A DNA stretch of 64,000 bases from an uncultured Bacteroidales bacterium (lineage in GTDB: Bacteria; Bacteroidota; Bacteroidia; Bacteroidales; UBA932): positions 1-64,000 of the forward strand of contig UQMB01000003.1 of NCBI GenBank assembly GCA_900541925.1, in the 5' to 3' direction. Position 1 is the first letter of the stretch; each line of letters begins with the position of its first letter. This document shows positions 1 through 6,634 of the stretch, piece by piece. The translations under genes and the position numbers were made by a program. Below the pieces are notes generated by a model. That model made no database searches. It saw nothing but the letters and a program-made list of their open reading frames with translations, and was not told the origin of the DNA.

Positions 1-492
1 GACTATCCGATGGAGGCCCTGAGGATGGCGTTGAGACGCATAGAGGGGAAGGATGGGGTCAACCTCATACACCACTCTGATCGCGGCTGTCAATACGCAA
101 GCCGTGAGTATGTGGAAATGCTGCGGGAGCACGGCGTCAGGGTCAGCATGACCGAGTCCGGAGACCCGAAGGACAACGCCCAGGCGGAACGCATCAACAA
201 CACGATGAAGAATGAGCTGCTCAAGGACAAGGTGTTCAGGAACATCAACGAGGTCGTGGCCGCGGTCGCCCTGGCCGTTGACTTCTACAACAACCGGAGG
301 CCGCACATGAGCATCGGTATGAAGACCCCGTCCGAAGCGGCGGAGCTGACGGGAGACAGGGACATGCGGTGGACCAGTTACAGGCATCAGGCCATAAAAT
401 CCGGGGGCGACTTGGAAATCCCTGAAAAACCTTTACCTTTGGAGAGCTGTCAGGGGTCTCCTTCCGGCCTACGGCCTCCAGTCAACCCCTGA
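1..492 (+). CDS. IS3-family transposase, C-terminal part (cut by window start)
   Basis: This is the catalytic rve (DDE) half of an IS3-type OrfB transposase, which inserts the element through a circular intermediate. The reading frame is open back to base 1, so the N-terminus lies outside the window. The second catalytic Asp is in HHSDRG, and the Glu is in DNAQAERINN, followed by the conserved K-x-E (MKNELL) and YNNRRPH motifs. The C-terminus carries about 35 residues beyond the rve domain, ending PVNP. The last codons lie inside an inverted repeat (447-495), an arrangement that could end transcription of the element. Whether the copy is intact cannot be judged because its upstream half is missing. 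Confidence 0.9.
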   Translation, partial: DYPMEALRMALRRIEGKDGVNLIHHSDRGCQYASREYVEMLREHGVRVSMTESGDPKDNAQAERINNTMKNELLKDKVFRNINEVVAAVALAVDFYNNRRPHMSIGMKTPSEAAELTGDRDMRWTSYRHQAIKSGGDLEIPEKPLPLESCQGSPSGLRPPVNP

Positions 493-495
493 CAG
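447..495 (+). repeat. Hairpin over the transposase stop codon
   Basis: CTGTCAGGGGT (447-457) is perfectly complementary to ACCCCTGACAG (485-495). A smaller nested stem GGCC-TAC-GGCC lies in the loop. The stop codon (490-492) sits in the right arm. There is no T-run after it, so it is a hairpin rather than a classical rho-independent terminator. Confidence 0.7.
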
Positions 496-510
496 GGATA
501 ACGGCTGAAA

Positions 511-565
511 GTCAACTAAAATCAGGTATAAAAAACAAAACCGAGTCAACCTAAATCAGGACTAG
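511..565 (+). repeat. Right-end repeats of the IS3 element
   Basis: The motif GTCAACTAAAATCAGG (about 511-526) recurs as GTCAACCTAAATCAGG (about 545-560) after a short A-rich stretch. The outer copy, ending near 565, is the likely right terminal inverted repeat. The left end is outside the window, so the boundary is an inference. Confidence 0.4.
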
Positions 566-828
566 ACATTTGTCCGTGGAAAGGCCGTTCTGCCGGAGAA
601 AGCTCGTTTGAGGGTGATTTGTTCGGCCAAAGTCGGTTTTCGGCGGACGAGAGCCGCACCATGGTGGGGACGGACGGGGCTAGCCTTATGTTGAGCCCCC
701 GCCATGGCGCTTTTCGGGACCGGGATGCTGGCCGTTGCGGAGTGGGCTTCCCGCGCGAGATTCTTCGGATGTCAGATCCGGTGCTCGGGAAGGGGAGGCG
801 GCTCTTTCTTTTTCGCATCCGAATCATT
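566..828. other. Non-coding stretch between IS end and repeat half-copy
   Basis: No credible gene was found here; the open frames are short and lack family signatures. It contains an inverted repeat, CCATGGTGGGG (659-669) against CCCCGCCATGG (697-707), with one mismatch in the stem. This stretch may be the remaining body of the element whose right end is at 829-876. Confidence 0.5.
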
Positions 829-876
829 ATCTTTGCCGAATCTGCGGCAACTTATTTTTTGCCGCTTACTAAACGG
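829..876. repeat. Half copy of the 164-bp inverted-repeat element
   Basis: Read on the minus strand, this begins TTAGTAAGCGGC and continues ATAAGTTGCCGCAGATT. That closely matches the left end of the full copy at 2519-2682 for about 45 bases and then diverges. It is therefore one terminal repeat plus subterminal sequence, oriented as a right end, and it finishes 6 bases before the ATG of the next gene. No matching left end was found between 566 and 828. Confidence 0.65.
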
Positions 877-882
877 ATTTGA

Positions 883-2226
883 ATGGACGAGAGCCAAAAC
901 ATTGAGTTCAAAGAGAGTTGGCGGGACGAGTATCTCAAATGGGTATGTGGCTTCGCGAACGCCAACGGTGGCAAGATTTACATTGGAGTAGAGAACGACG
1001 CTCCGCATAATGTGGTGGACCTTCCGGATGCCGATAAATTAATGGAAGACATCCCCAATAAGGTACGCGATGTTCTCGGCATTATGGTCGATGTAAACTT
1101 GCTCCATGACGGTGACAAGCGCTATATCGAAATCGTGGTCGAACCCTATCCGTATCCGGTTACATACAAGGGACAGTATCATTACCGTTCCGGCAGCACC
1201 AAACAGGAGCTGAAGGGTGCGGCTCTCAACAAGTTCCTTCTCGACAGAATTGGCGTGCGCTGGTGCAATGTTCCCGCTCCGTCTGTGAAACTGGAAGAAC
1301 TCAGTTCTGAGTCTATCCAAGATTTCAAGGAAAGCGGTATTAAGAGGAAGAGGATGGATGCCGATGTTTTAGCAGACAGCACGACCGACTTTCTCTCTTC
1401 TCTTGACATGTTGGTGGACGGTCAGATTACCCGGGCCGGCGTTCTGATGTTCCATCCGAAGCCGGAGAAGCTTTTCCCCGGTGCTTTCATCAAGATTGGC
1501 TTCTTCCGTTCCGGCTCAGACCTGGCTTTCCAAGATGAGATTCATGGCAGTCTTGTGCGGCAAGTAGACCGGACTTTCGATCTCCTTACTACTAAGTATA
1601 TGAATTATCTGATTTCATTTGAGGGACTGCAACGCATTGAGAATCCGCCTTATCCTGAAGGACCTCTAAGGGAATGTATCCTGAATAGTGTCTCGCACAA
1701 GGATTATGCGGAGCAAGTCCCCATTCAGATAAGCGTTTATCCAGACCGCATCGTTTTTTGGAATCCAGGCTCGCTCCCGGAATCCTGGACAGTCGAGAAT
1801 CTGCTTAAGAAGCACCCGTCCCGCGCCTTCAATCCTGCGATAGCCAATGCTTTTTTTCGCTGCGGAGAGGTTGATGCATGGGGGCGTGGTATAGGGAAAA
1901 TTGTTGACGGTGCTATCTCAGAAAAACTACTCCCTCCGATTTTCGACACCTCTTTCGGTGGCCTGATGGTCACTTTTTATAGCAGTCCGACTGCGCAGCT
2001 CAAAGAAGCTGGAATAAGCGAGCGAGGCATCCAGGCCGTGGAATTCGCCTTGAGGAATGGGCGTATAACAAATACTGATGTACAGGAGATGACCAAAGTC
2101 AGCAAACCGACAGCCACTCGGATATTGGCATCTTTGTCCGAATATCTTGAGGTGAAGGGCACTACGGGAAAGGGAACATATTACATCGTCAAAGGGCTCA
2201 CAAAGGGCTCAGTTTTCAATGGTTAG
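883..2226 (+). CDS. AlbA_2 domain putative ATP-binding transcriptional regulator
   Basis: 447 residues. The N-terminus (about 1-125) is an AlbA_2/Schlafen-like domain, with the typical NIEFKES opening and the FANANGGKIYIGVEND motif. Residues about 240-370 form a GHKL-type (HATPase_c_4) region, with an N-box-like ECILNSVSHKDY, a Gly-rich NPGSLP and GRGIGKI. The last ~70 residues look like a winged helix (TDVQEMTKVSKPTATRIL). Such proteins are common in Bacteroidales and are usually called DNA-binding regulators, sometimes found beside mobile or defence genes; the function here is unproven. The C-terminus (GLTKGSVFNG) appears shortened, because a frame continuing for 46 codons follows if one base is shifted (see findings). 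Confidence 0.85.
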   Translation: MDESQNIEFKESWRDEYLKWVCGFANANGGKIYIGVENDAPHNVVDLPDADKLMEDIPNKVRDVLGIMVDVNLLHDGDKRYIEIVVEPYPYPVTYKGQYHYRSGSTKQELKGAALNKFLLDRIGVRWCNVPAPSVKLEELSSESIQDFKESGIKRKRMDADVLADSTTDFLSSLDMLVDGQITRAGVLMFHPKPEKLFPGAFIKIGFFRSGSDLAFQDEIHGSLVRQVDRTFDLLTTKYMNYLISFEGLQRIENPPYPEGPLRECILNSVSHKDYAEQVPIQISVYPDRIVFWNPGSLPESWTVENLLKKHPSRAFNPAIANAFFRCGEVDAWGRGIGKIVDGAISEKLLPPIFDTSFGGLMVTFYSSPTAQLKEAGISERGIQAVEFALRNGRITNTDVQEMTKVSKPTATRILASLSEYLEVKGTTGKGTYYIVKGLTKGSVFNG

Positions 2227-2323
2227 AACGAGTGCGGAATCTGGTTGCTGCATCATAAGTAGCTCAAATCCTGGACATTATATTTCTTTTGTCGATGATT
2301 CCATAGGGCTCACAAAGGGCTCA
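2193..2323 (+). repeat. 19-bp direct repeat at the 3' end of the AlbA_2 gene
   Basis: AGGGCTCACAAAGGGCTCA occurs at 2193-2211 and again at 2305-2323. The offset of 112 bases puts the second copy in a different frame, where it again reads GLTKGS. This suggests duplication or a frameshift at the end of the gene. Confidence 0.8.
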
Positions 2324-2374
2324 CAATTGATTCGCACCAGCAATATACTGTAAGATTGTTTTCACCAAATCGCA

Positions 2375-2524
2375 TTGAAAAACCTCCTTCTCATAGCAGG
2401 ACTCGTAGTCCTCGGCGCATTCGTTTGCTATCTGATAGTCAAATCTATCATAGAGAGCATAAAGCGCGAACAGTTCCGCAAGAAGAATCGCGGGACACAG
2501 TTCTCAGGCAGCGCTGTTAAGTAA
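2375..2524 (+). CDS. Possible 49-residue single-pass membrane protein
   Basis: From a TTG at 2375 the frame encodes 49 residues. A hydrophobic segment (LLLIAGLVVLGAFVCYLIV) near the N-terminus is followed by a strongly basic, polar tail (SIKREQFRKKNRG). This is the normal layout of a small inner-membrane protein. There is no ATG, no recognised family and no clear promoter. An in-frame stop at 2351 blocks a longer N-terminus. The stop codon is supplied by the left end of the 164-bp element starting at about 2519, so the tail may have been altered by its insertion. It could equally be a remnant of a longer gene. Confidence 0.4.
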   Translation: MKNLLLIAGLVVLGAFVCYLIVKSIIESIKREQFRKKNRGTQFSGSAVK

Positions 2525-2682
2525 GCGGCAGAAAATAAGTTGCCGCAGATTTGGCAAAGATTTTTGAGGATAGATTTCTTTTTGAAGAAGGAGTGTGCCG
2601 GTGGCACATGACTGATGAAAAAAGGAATATTGACCAAAAAGATTGCCTAAGGTGATGCAACTTATTTTTTAACGATTACTAA
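2519..2682 (+). mobile_element. 164-bp inverted-repeat element, copy A (MITE-like)
   Basis: This segment is nearly identical, in opposite orientation, to 44584-44747. Its ends are imperfect inverted repeats: AAGTAAGCGGC...ATAAGTTG on the left and CAACTTATTTTTTAACGATTACTAA on the right. The centre holds a small hairpin, GTGCC-GGT-GGCAC. It has no coding capacity. Length, terminal repeats and dispersal fit a miniature inverted-repeat transposable element. The parent transposon is not in the window. Confidence 0.75.
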
Positions 2683-2707
2683 GGAGGAAAAAGGTTTCTG
2701 GGCATCG

Positions 2708-3436
2708 TTGTTTTCGCCCAAATACAGCAGCCGGGCGGAAGCCATCGGCGATTACGGCGAGAAGAGGGTTTCTTCTTTTCTGGAGGATTTGGATTGCGGA
2801 GACTACAGGGTTTACAATGACCTTCTGGTTCGTAACGGGAATTATACTACACAGGTGGACCATATTATTATCTCCCGCTACGGTGTATTTGTGCTGGAGA
2901 CCAAGAATGTTCATGGAAAGGTCTATGGCGGCGGTAATGCCGAGTTTTGGAAGCAGTATTTGCCGGACATCGGATACAGGCGTTACGGCTTTACACAGGA
3001 GCATCAGTTGCGGAATCCCATCTGGCAGAATGACGGGCATATCAAGACTCTGCGGAGGCTTGTATTTGGAAATGATGTCCCCGTATATGGGATTGTCGTT
3101 TTTCCGAGCGATACCGACATCAATGTGACTGCGGAGCAGCCGGTCTTGAATATGTACAATGTGGTGCCATACATCAAGCAGTACCGGGATGTAGTTCTAT
3201 CTTCAGATCAGATGGGCTTCTATCGAAGACGGCTTCTTGAGGTAATCTCCATTTCGGAATCCGACCGTAAAGAGCACCTCTGTAATGTGTATCGTAACAA
3301 AGAACGCCGTGATGAAGCAGTTGCAAGTGGCAGGTGTCCTCGCTGCGGCGGCAGATTGGTCCTCAGGAACGGCAGATATGGCCAGTTCTACGGCTGCTCC
3401 AATTATCCCAAATGCAACTATATCCTCAACAGATAG
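2708..3436 (+). CDS. NERD domain nuclease-like protein with C-terminal zinc finger
   Basis: 242 residues from a TTG codon. Residues about 10-120 form a NERD (nuclease-related) domain of the PD-(D/E)xK type, with D in TQVDHIII and ExK in FVLETKN. The last 35 residues are a topoisomerase-I-type four-cysteine zinc finger (CPRCGG...CSNYPKC). NERD + zf-C4_Topoisom is a known combination, of uncertain role in DNA metabolism or defence. The start is odd: the frame is open upstream to 2651, inside the 164-bp element, with no ATG. An AAGGAGG at 2681-2687 lies 20 bases before the TTG. The natural start may have been removed by insertion of the element. Confidence 0.8.
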   Translation: MFSPKYSSRAEAIGDYGEKRVSSFLEDLDCGDYRVYNDLLVRNGNYTTQVDHIIISRYGVFVLETKNVHGKVYGGGNAEFWKQYLPDIGYRRYGFTQEHQLRNPIWQNDGHIKTLRRLVFGNDVPVYGIVVFPSDTDINVTAEQPVLNMYNVVPYIKQYRDVVLSSDQMGFYRRRLLEVISISESDRKEHLCNVYRNKERRDEAVASGRCPRCGGRLVLRNGRYGQFYGCSNYPKCNYILNR

Positions 3437-3535
3437 AATCGCCCGTGCGCACCAGGCCCCTTTCTGCGCACGCGGGCTTCTGAAAATCATCGCGGTGAGT
3501 GAAAAGGGGGCTGGTGCGCACGGCAATGTTCCACG

Positions 3536-3843
3536 CGCCGGGCCGTGGTTCGGAGAGAGTTGGGGAGGGCTTTAGCGATCAGGCACACCTGAGATGTTCT
3601 GGTGGGCGGCGCACCGGGAGCGGGCGGCCTCCTGCTCAACACAAAAGCATCGCAGGAGGCTGCCTGTTCCGGGCGCCCGCTGCCATAGTGTCGGGTCAGG
3701 GCCTGAGTCACGCGACGCAGGTGTGAGCCGATTCGCCTAAAACGGCTCACACCTGGCAGGGGCGGGAGCCGCAGAGAGCCATGCCGGGCATGCGGACGGT
3801 CCAGGTAGCAGCGGAAACGCCGGAAACGGCTCACACCTGGCAG
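3536..3843. repeat. ~310-bp dispersed hairpin unit, copy 1
   Basis: This matches 45387-45696 in the same orientation, with scattered differences, from GGGCCGTGGTTCGG to CTCACACC(T/C)GGCAG. It contains two strong stems. GCCTCCTGC/GCAGGAGGC flanks a loop with the shared sequence TCAACACAAAAGCATC. GGTGTGAGCCG (3720-3730) pairs with CGGCTCACACC (3743-3753). A third CGGCTCACACC copy follows near 3830. The strand of transcription, if any, is unknown. Confidence 0.7.
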
Positions 3844-4055
3844 CAACGGGCTTCAGCAATGGGCAAGAGGCGGTCCTGTGACGGCAGGCCCCACCGCGCC
3901 GTACAGAATCAGGCCTTCTGTTGTACGGGACGGCCTCGCCGGACAGTGCGGTGCAGAAAATGGCCCTGTGGTGTACGCGAGGCTCGTCTTAGCATCGGGG
4001 GCTGCGCGCGACGGTGGCAGCAAGAGCAGGTGCGGCGGAAAGTCCGGCACACGAG

Positions 4056-4165
4056 CGGTGGCGGATAACACGTTGATAATCAAGCAAAAGAGCATTTTGC
4101 CTGTCGGCGAAACCCGACAGGACAAATCATTATTTCGCTTATTATCAGATACTTATCTGCCACCG
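4056..4165 (+). mobile_element. 110-bp inverted-repeat element, copy 1
   Basis: The ends are CGGTGGCGGATAA (4056-4068) and TTATCTGCCACCG (4153-4165), which are inverted with one mismatch. The centre carries the hairpin CCTGTCGG...CCGACAGG. The same element, inverted and of the same length, is at 46107-46216. It is non-coding. It is either a MITE or a palindromic regulatory or terminator-like repeat. Confidence 0.7.
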
Positions 4166-4190
4166 CTACGATGTGTCGTGTGTCGTCCTG

Positions 4191-4220
4191 AAAAAAGTTT
4201 ACCCAAAAAAGTAAACTTTT
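4191..4220 (-). terminator. Rho-independent terminator of polysaccharide locus 1
   Basis: AAAAGTTTAC (4193-4202) and GTAAACTTTT (4211-4220) form a perfect 10-bp stem. Read on the minus strand, the stem is followed by further Ts. It lies about 115 bases past the stop of the GH105 fusion gene. Confidence 0.65.
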
Positions 4221-4333
4221 ATGGAAGCGAAGTGCTATCGGGCGATGCGGTGCGCCCAGGGAAAAATGCTGCGCGCGACGGTGGCAGCAAGAGCAGGACG
4301 ACACAGAGTGTCGAATCGGGCCACTGAGCCCTC

Positions 4334-6634
4334 TCACCATCTGTCTCTTGTCCGGATGGTGTCGCCCCAGCGGTGGTCTTTCGGGAACGGCTGCCCTCCC
4401 CAGGCCTTCACCTGTGTCCATGGCTGCGGCTCGTCCGACCAGAAAGGATGGCCAGCCGGCAGCCCAAGCGGCATGAAGACGAGTGAAGTCATGTACAGAG
4501 AGCCGTTGTTGGTATACCAGTCGGCCGTCCCGGGCTGGTGTCCGCAGAAGCCTATGGTCAGGTATCCGGCCGAGTTGAAATTGTCCTGCTCATCGAACAT
4601 GCGCCGCAGAGTTTTCGTCAGCGCGGCACGCACCTGTCCGTTGCTCAGCTCGCGTGGCAGAGTCTGATACCAGGCCATCAGGGCCAGAGGCTGCATAGCC
4701 GCCATCCGGTAAGGGATGCTCCGTCCGAAGACAGGGAAAGTCCCTTCAGGCGAGATGAACCGCTCAAGGATGATTGCGAACTTCTGTGCGCGGCGGAGAG
4801 CCCGCTCATGGTATCTCTTATAGTCCAGGCGGGTATTCGCCTTGGCGTCCACCATCGCCTGCAGCGTCTCCAGATACATGGCATGGAAGACATAACTTGA
4901 ATAGTAGTCGAAGGCGAACTCGGGCCCGTCGGCATACCATCCGTCTCCCGCATACCATTCCTCCACCTTGCGGCAGGCGGTGTTCACGCGGAACTCGTCG
5001 AACTCCTTGCGGTCAGTGGCCTTTGCCATGAAACTCTCGATGACGCTGGAGAAGAGAAACCAGTTCGTGTATGGGGGGTCTATCTTGCGGAGGCCTTGGA
5101 ACTCCTTGATGTACCGTTCCTTGGTCAAGTCGTCGAGCGGCGTCCACAGCGTGTTGTAGGCGCGCAGGAAGGACTCGGCGATATATGCGGCATCCACGAG
5201 GTTCTGCCCCGATACGCCCCAGCAGAGGTAGTCGGGAGACTGCGGGTCTACGGCGTTCTTGTATGAGGCCAATGCCCACTCTCGCAGCTGCCTGCGCTGC
5301 TGCCCCTCGGCAGTGTCGTCATCGGTCAGCGTGAGCCACGGGGCTATACCGGCCATCAGGCGTCCGAAGGTCTCCATGTATACCACCTTGCGGTTGCGGT
5401 TGTCAAATGTCGGAGAGAATTCCGTCTCCATGTTCTTCTGAAGCTCACCCCTGGCCATGTTCTCCAGCACGGGCTGCGCCATCTTCCACGCAAGGGAAGT
5501 CCAGTACTTGCGGTCTTCTGATGAACTTATGTAACGCGCATATTCGCAGGCGGCCAGCAGGAAGGCGCCCACACCGAAATTGGCCTCACTGCCGGCGTCA
5601 ATCTTCTGTCCGGGTATGGCCCGGTCTCCGACGGGCTGCACATAGCCTACCTTGCCGCTCTTCTGCAGGGCGGTTCCGGCGAGGTATTTCCAGGCCTTTT
5701 CTATCACGGGACCATACTCCTTTGAGGAGAGGTATCCGTTGTTCACCCCCCAGAGAAGTCCATAACAGAAGAACGCCGTACCGGAAGTCTCCGGGCCGGG
5801 AGCATGGTCGGGATCCATCAGCGAGCGGGTCCAGTAGCCCCCCGGCTGCTGCAGTCCTGCCACCGTGTGGGCCATTTTGCGGTATTTCTCCACGAAGAAG
5901 GCATGGTGACGGTAGCTCCCCGGCATATCCTGCAGCACCTTGGCCAGTCCGGCCAGGACCCATCCGTCTCCTCTTGCCCAGAAGTCTTTCCGCCCGTTGG
6001 CGCTCTTGTGCTCCGGCCAGACATATCTGCCGTCCCGGAAGTAGAGACCGGTCTCGGGGTCAAGCATGACGCTGTCACTGTACCGCAGGTTCTCATATAG
6101 TTTGTCAAGATACTTCTCCTCGCCAGTGAGCTTATACATCTTGGTCATGACAGGCATGACCATGTAGAGCGCGTCGGCCCACCACCAGTAGTCATCTGCC
6201 TTGGAGTCTGCCATGTAGCCCATCACCTCTCTGGCTCTGGCCACCTTCCTCTCGTCCGGGGCGATGTTGTAGAGGTCGATATATGTCTGGAAGCAAGTCT
6301 GCCAGTCACCGAAGAGCACGAAATCCGGCCCCTCGCCGTAGGTCTTGTATTTCCAGCCGGACGGGTCGGCACCGGTGGCTCCCATCCACCGGTTGTGCTC
6401 GGCCCATCGGATGCTGTAATCGAGCATCCGCTCATCGTGCAGCAGTTTGTACACCTCGATGTTGCCGGTATGATAGGCGGCATTGTCCCAGAAAGACCGC
6501 ACTTCAGCGGGGTTGTTGGTCTGCCAGAAGGTGTTCACCCTGCGGATGATGTCTTTCACTTCGTCTGCCGTCCGGTCCTTGGCATGCGCGCTCAGTGTCA
6601 TGATGAGCGCGGCTGCAAACAGTAGCCTTTTCAT
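4334..6634 (-). CDS. GH105-type + DUF2264 two-domain glycoside hydrolase
   Basis: 766 residues with a signal peptide ending near SAHA-KD, so it is exported. Residues about 25-385 match GH105 unsaturated glucuronyl/galacturonyl hydrolases: WWWADALYMV holds the probable catalytic Asp154, followed by WARGDGWV and the PETSGTAFF-type motif. Residues about 385-760 match DUF2264 (to my recollection the basis of CAZy GH154, which includes a beta-glucuronidase): LAGIAPWL, VDAAYIAESFLRA, NWFLFSSVIESF, GDGWYADGPEF. GH105 enzymes normally stand alone at ~370 residues, so this is a fusion of two uronide-acting modules. The start overlaps the SusD stop by ATGA, so it is translated with susCD. The likely substrate is a uronic-acid-containing glycan; rhamnogalacturonan or another uronide cannot be separated from sequence. 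Confidence 0.88.
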   Translation of the reverse strand: MKRLLFAAALIMTLSAHAKDRTADEVKDIIRRVNTFWQTNNPAEVRSFWDNAAYHTGNIEVYKLLHDERMLDYSIRWAEHNRWMGATGADPSGWKYKTYGEGPDFVLFGDWQTCFQTYIDLYNIAPDERKVARAREVMGYMADSKADDYWWWADALYMVMPVMTKMYKLTGEEKYLDKLYENLRYSDSVMLDPETGLYFRDGRYVWPEHKSANGRKDFWARGDGWVLAGLAKVLQDMPGSYRHHAFFVEKYRKMAHTVAGLQQPGGYWTRSLMDPDHAPGPETSGTAFFCYGLLWGVNNGYLSSKEYGPVIEKAWKYLAGTALQKSGKVGYVQPVGDRAIPGQKIDAGSEANFGVGAFLLAACEYARYISSSEDRKYWTSLAWKMAQPVLENMARGELQKNMETEFSPTFDNRNRKVVYMETFGRLMAGIAPWLTLTDDDTAEGQQRRQLREWALASYKNAVDPQSPDYLCWGVSGQNLVDAAYIAESFLRAYNTLWTPLDDLTKERYIKEFQGLRKIDPPYTNWFLFSSVIESFMAKATDRKEFDEFRVNTACRKVEEWYAGDGWYADGPEFAFDYYSSYVFHAMYLETLQAMVDAKANTRLDYKRYHERALRRAQKFAIILERFISPEGTFPVFGRSIPYRMAAMQPLALMAWYQTLPRELSNGQVRAALTKTLRRMFDEQDNFNSAGYLTIGFCGHQPGTADWYTNNGSLYMTSLVFMPLGLPAGHPFWSDEPQPWTQVKAWGGQPFPKDHRWGDTIRTRDRW

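Larger units (their letters stand above)
4001..4297 (+). repeat. 30-bp direct repeat pair flanking the 110-bp element
   Basis: An identical 30-base sequence beginning GCTGCGCGCGACGGTGGCAG is at 4001-4030 and 4268-4297. The 110-bp inverted-repeat element lies between the two copies. This points to a local duplication. Confidence 0.85.
3437..4333. other. Repeat-rich non-coding gap 1
   Basis: About 900 bases without a credible gene. It holds one copy of the ~310-bp hairpin unit (3536-3843), the 110-bp inverted-repeat element (4056-4165), a 30-bp direct repeat flanking that element (4001-4030 and 4268-4297), and a minus-strand terminator (4191-4220). Long open frames on both strands here are biased in composition and show no family signature. 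Confidence 0.7.

Noticed and set aside
3878..4327. 149-codon plus-strand frame in gap 1
   Set aside because: It runs through both copies of the 30-bp repeat, the 110-bp element and a terminator hairpin, so coding is unlikely.
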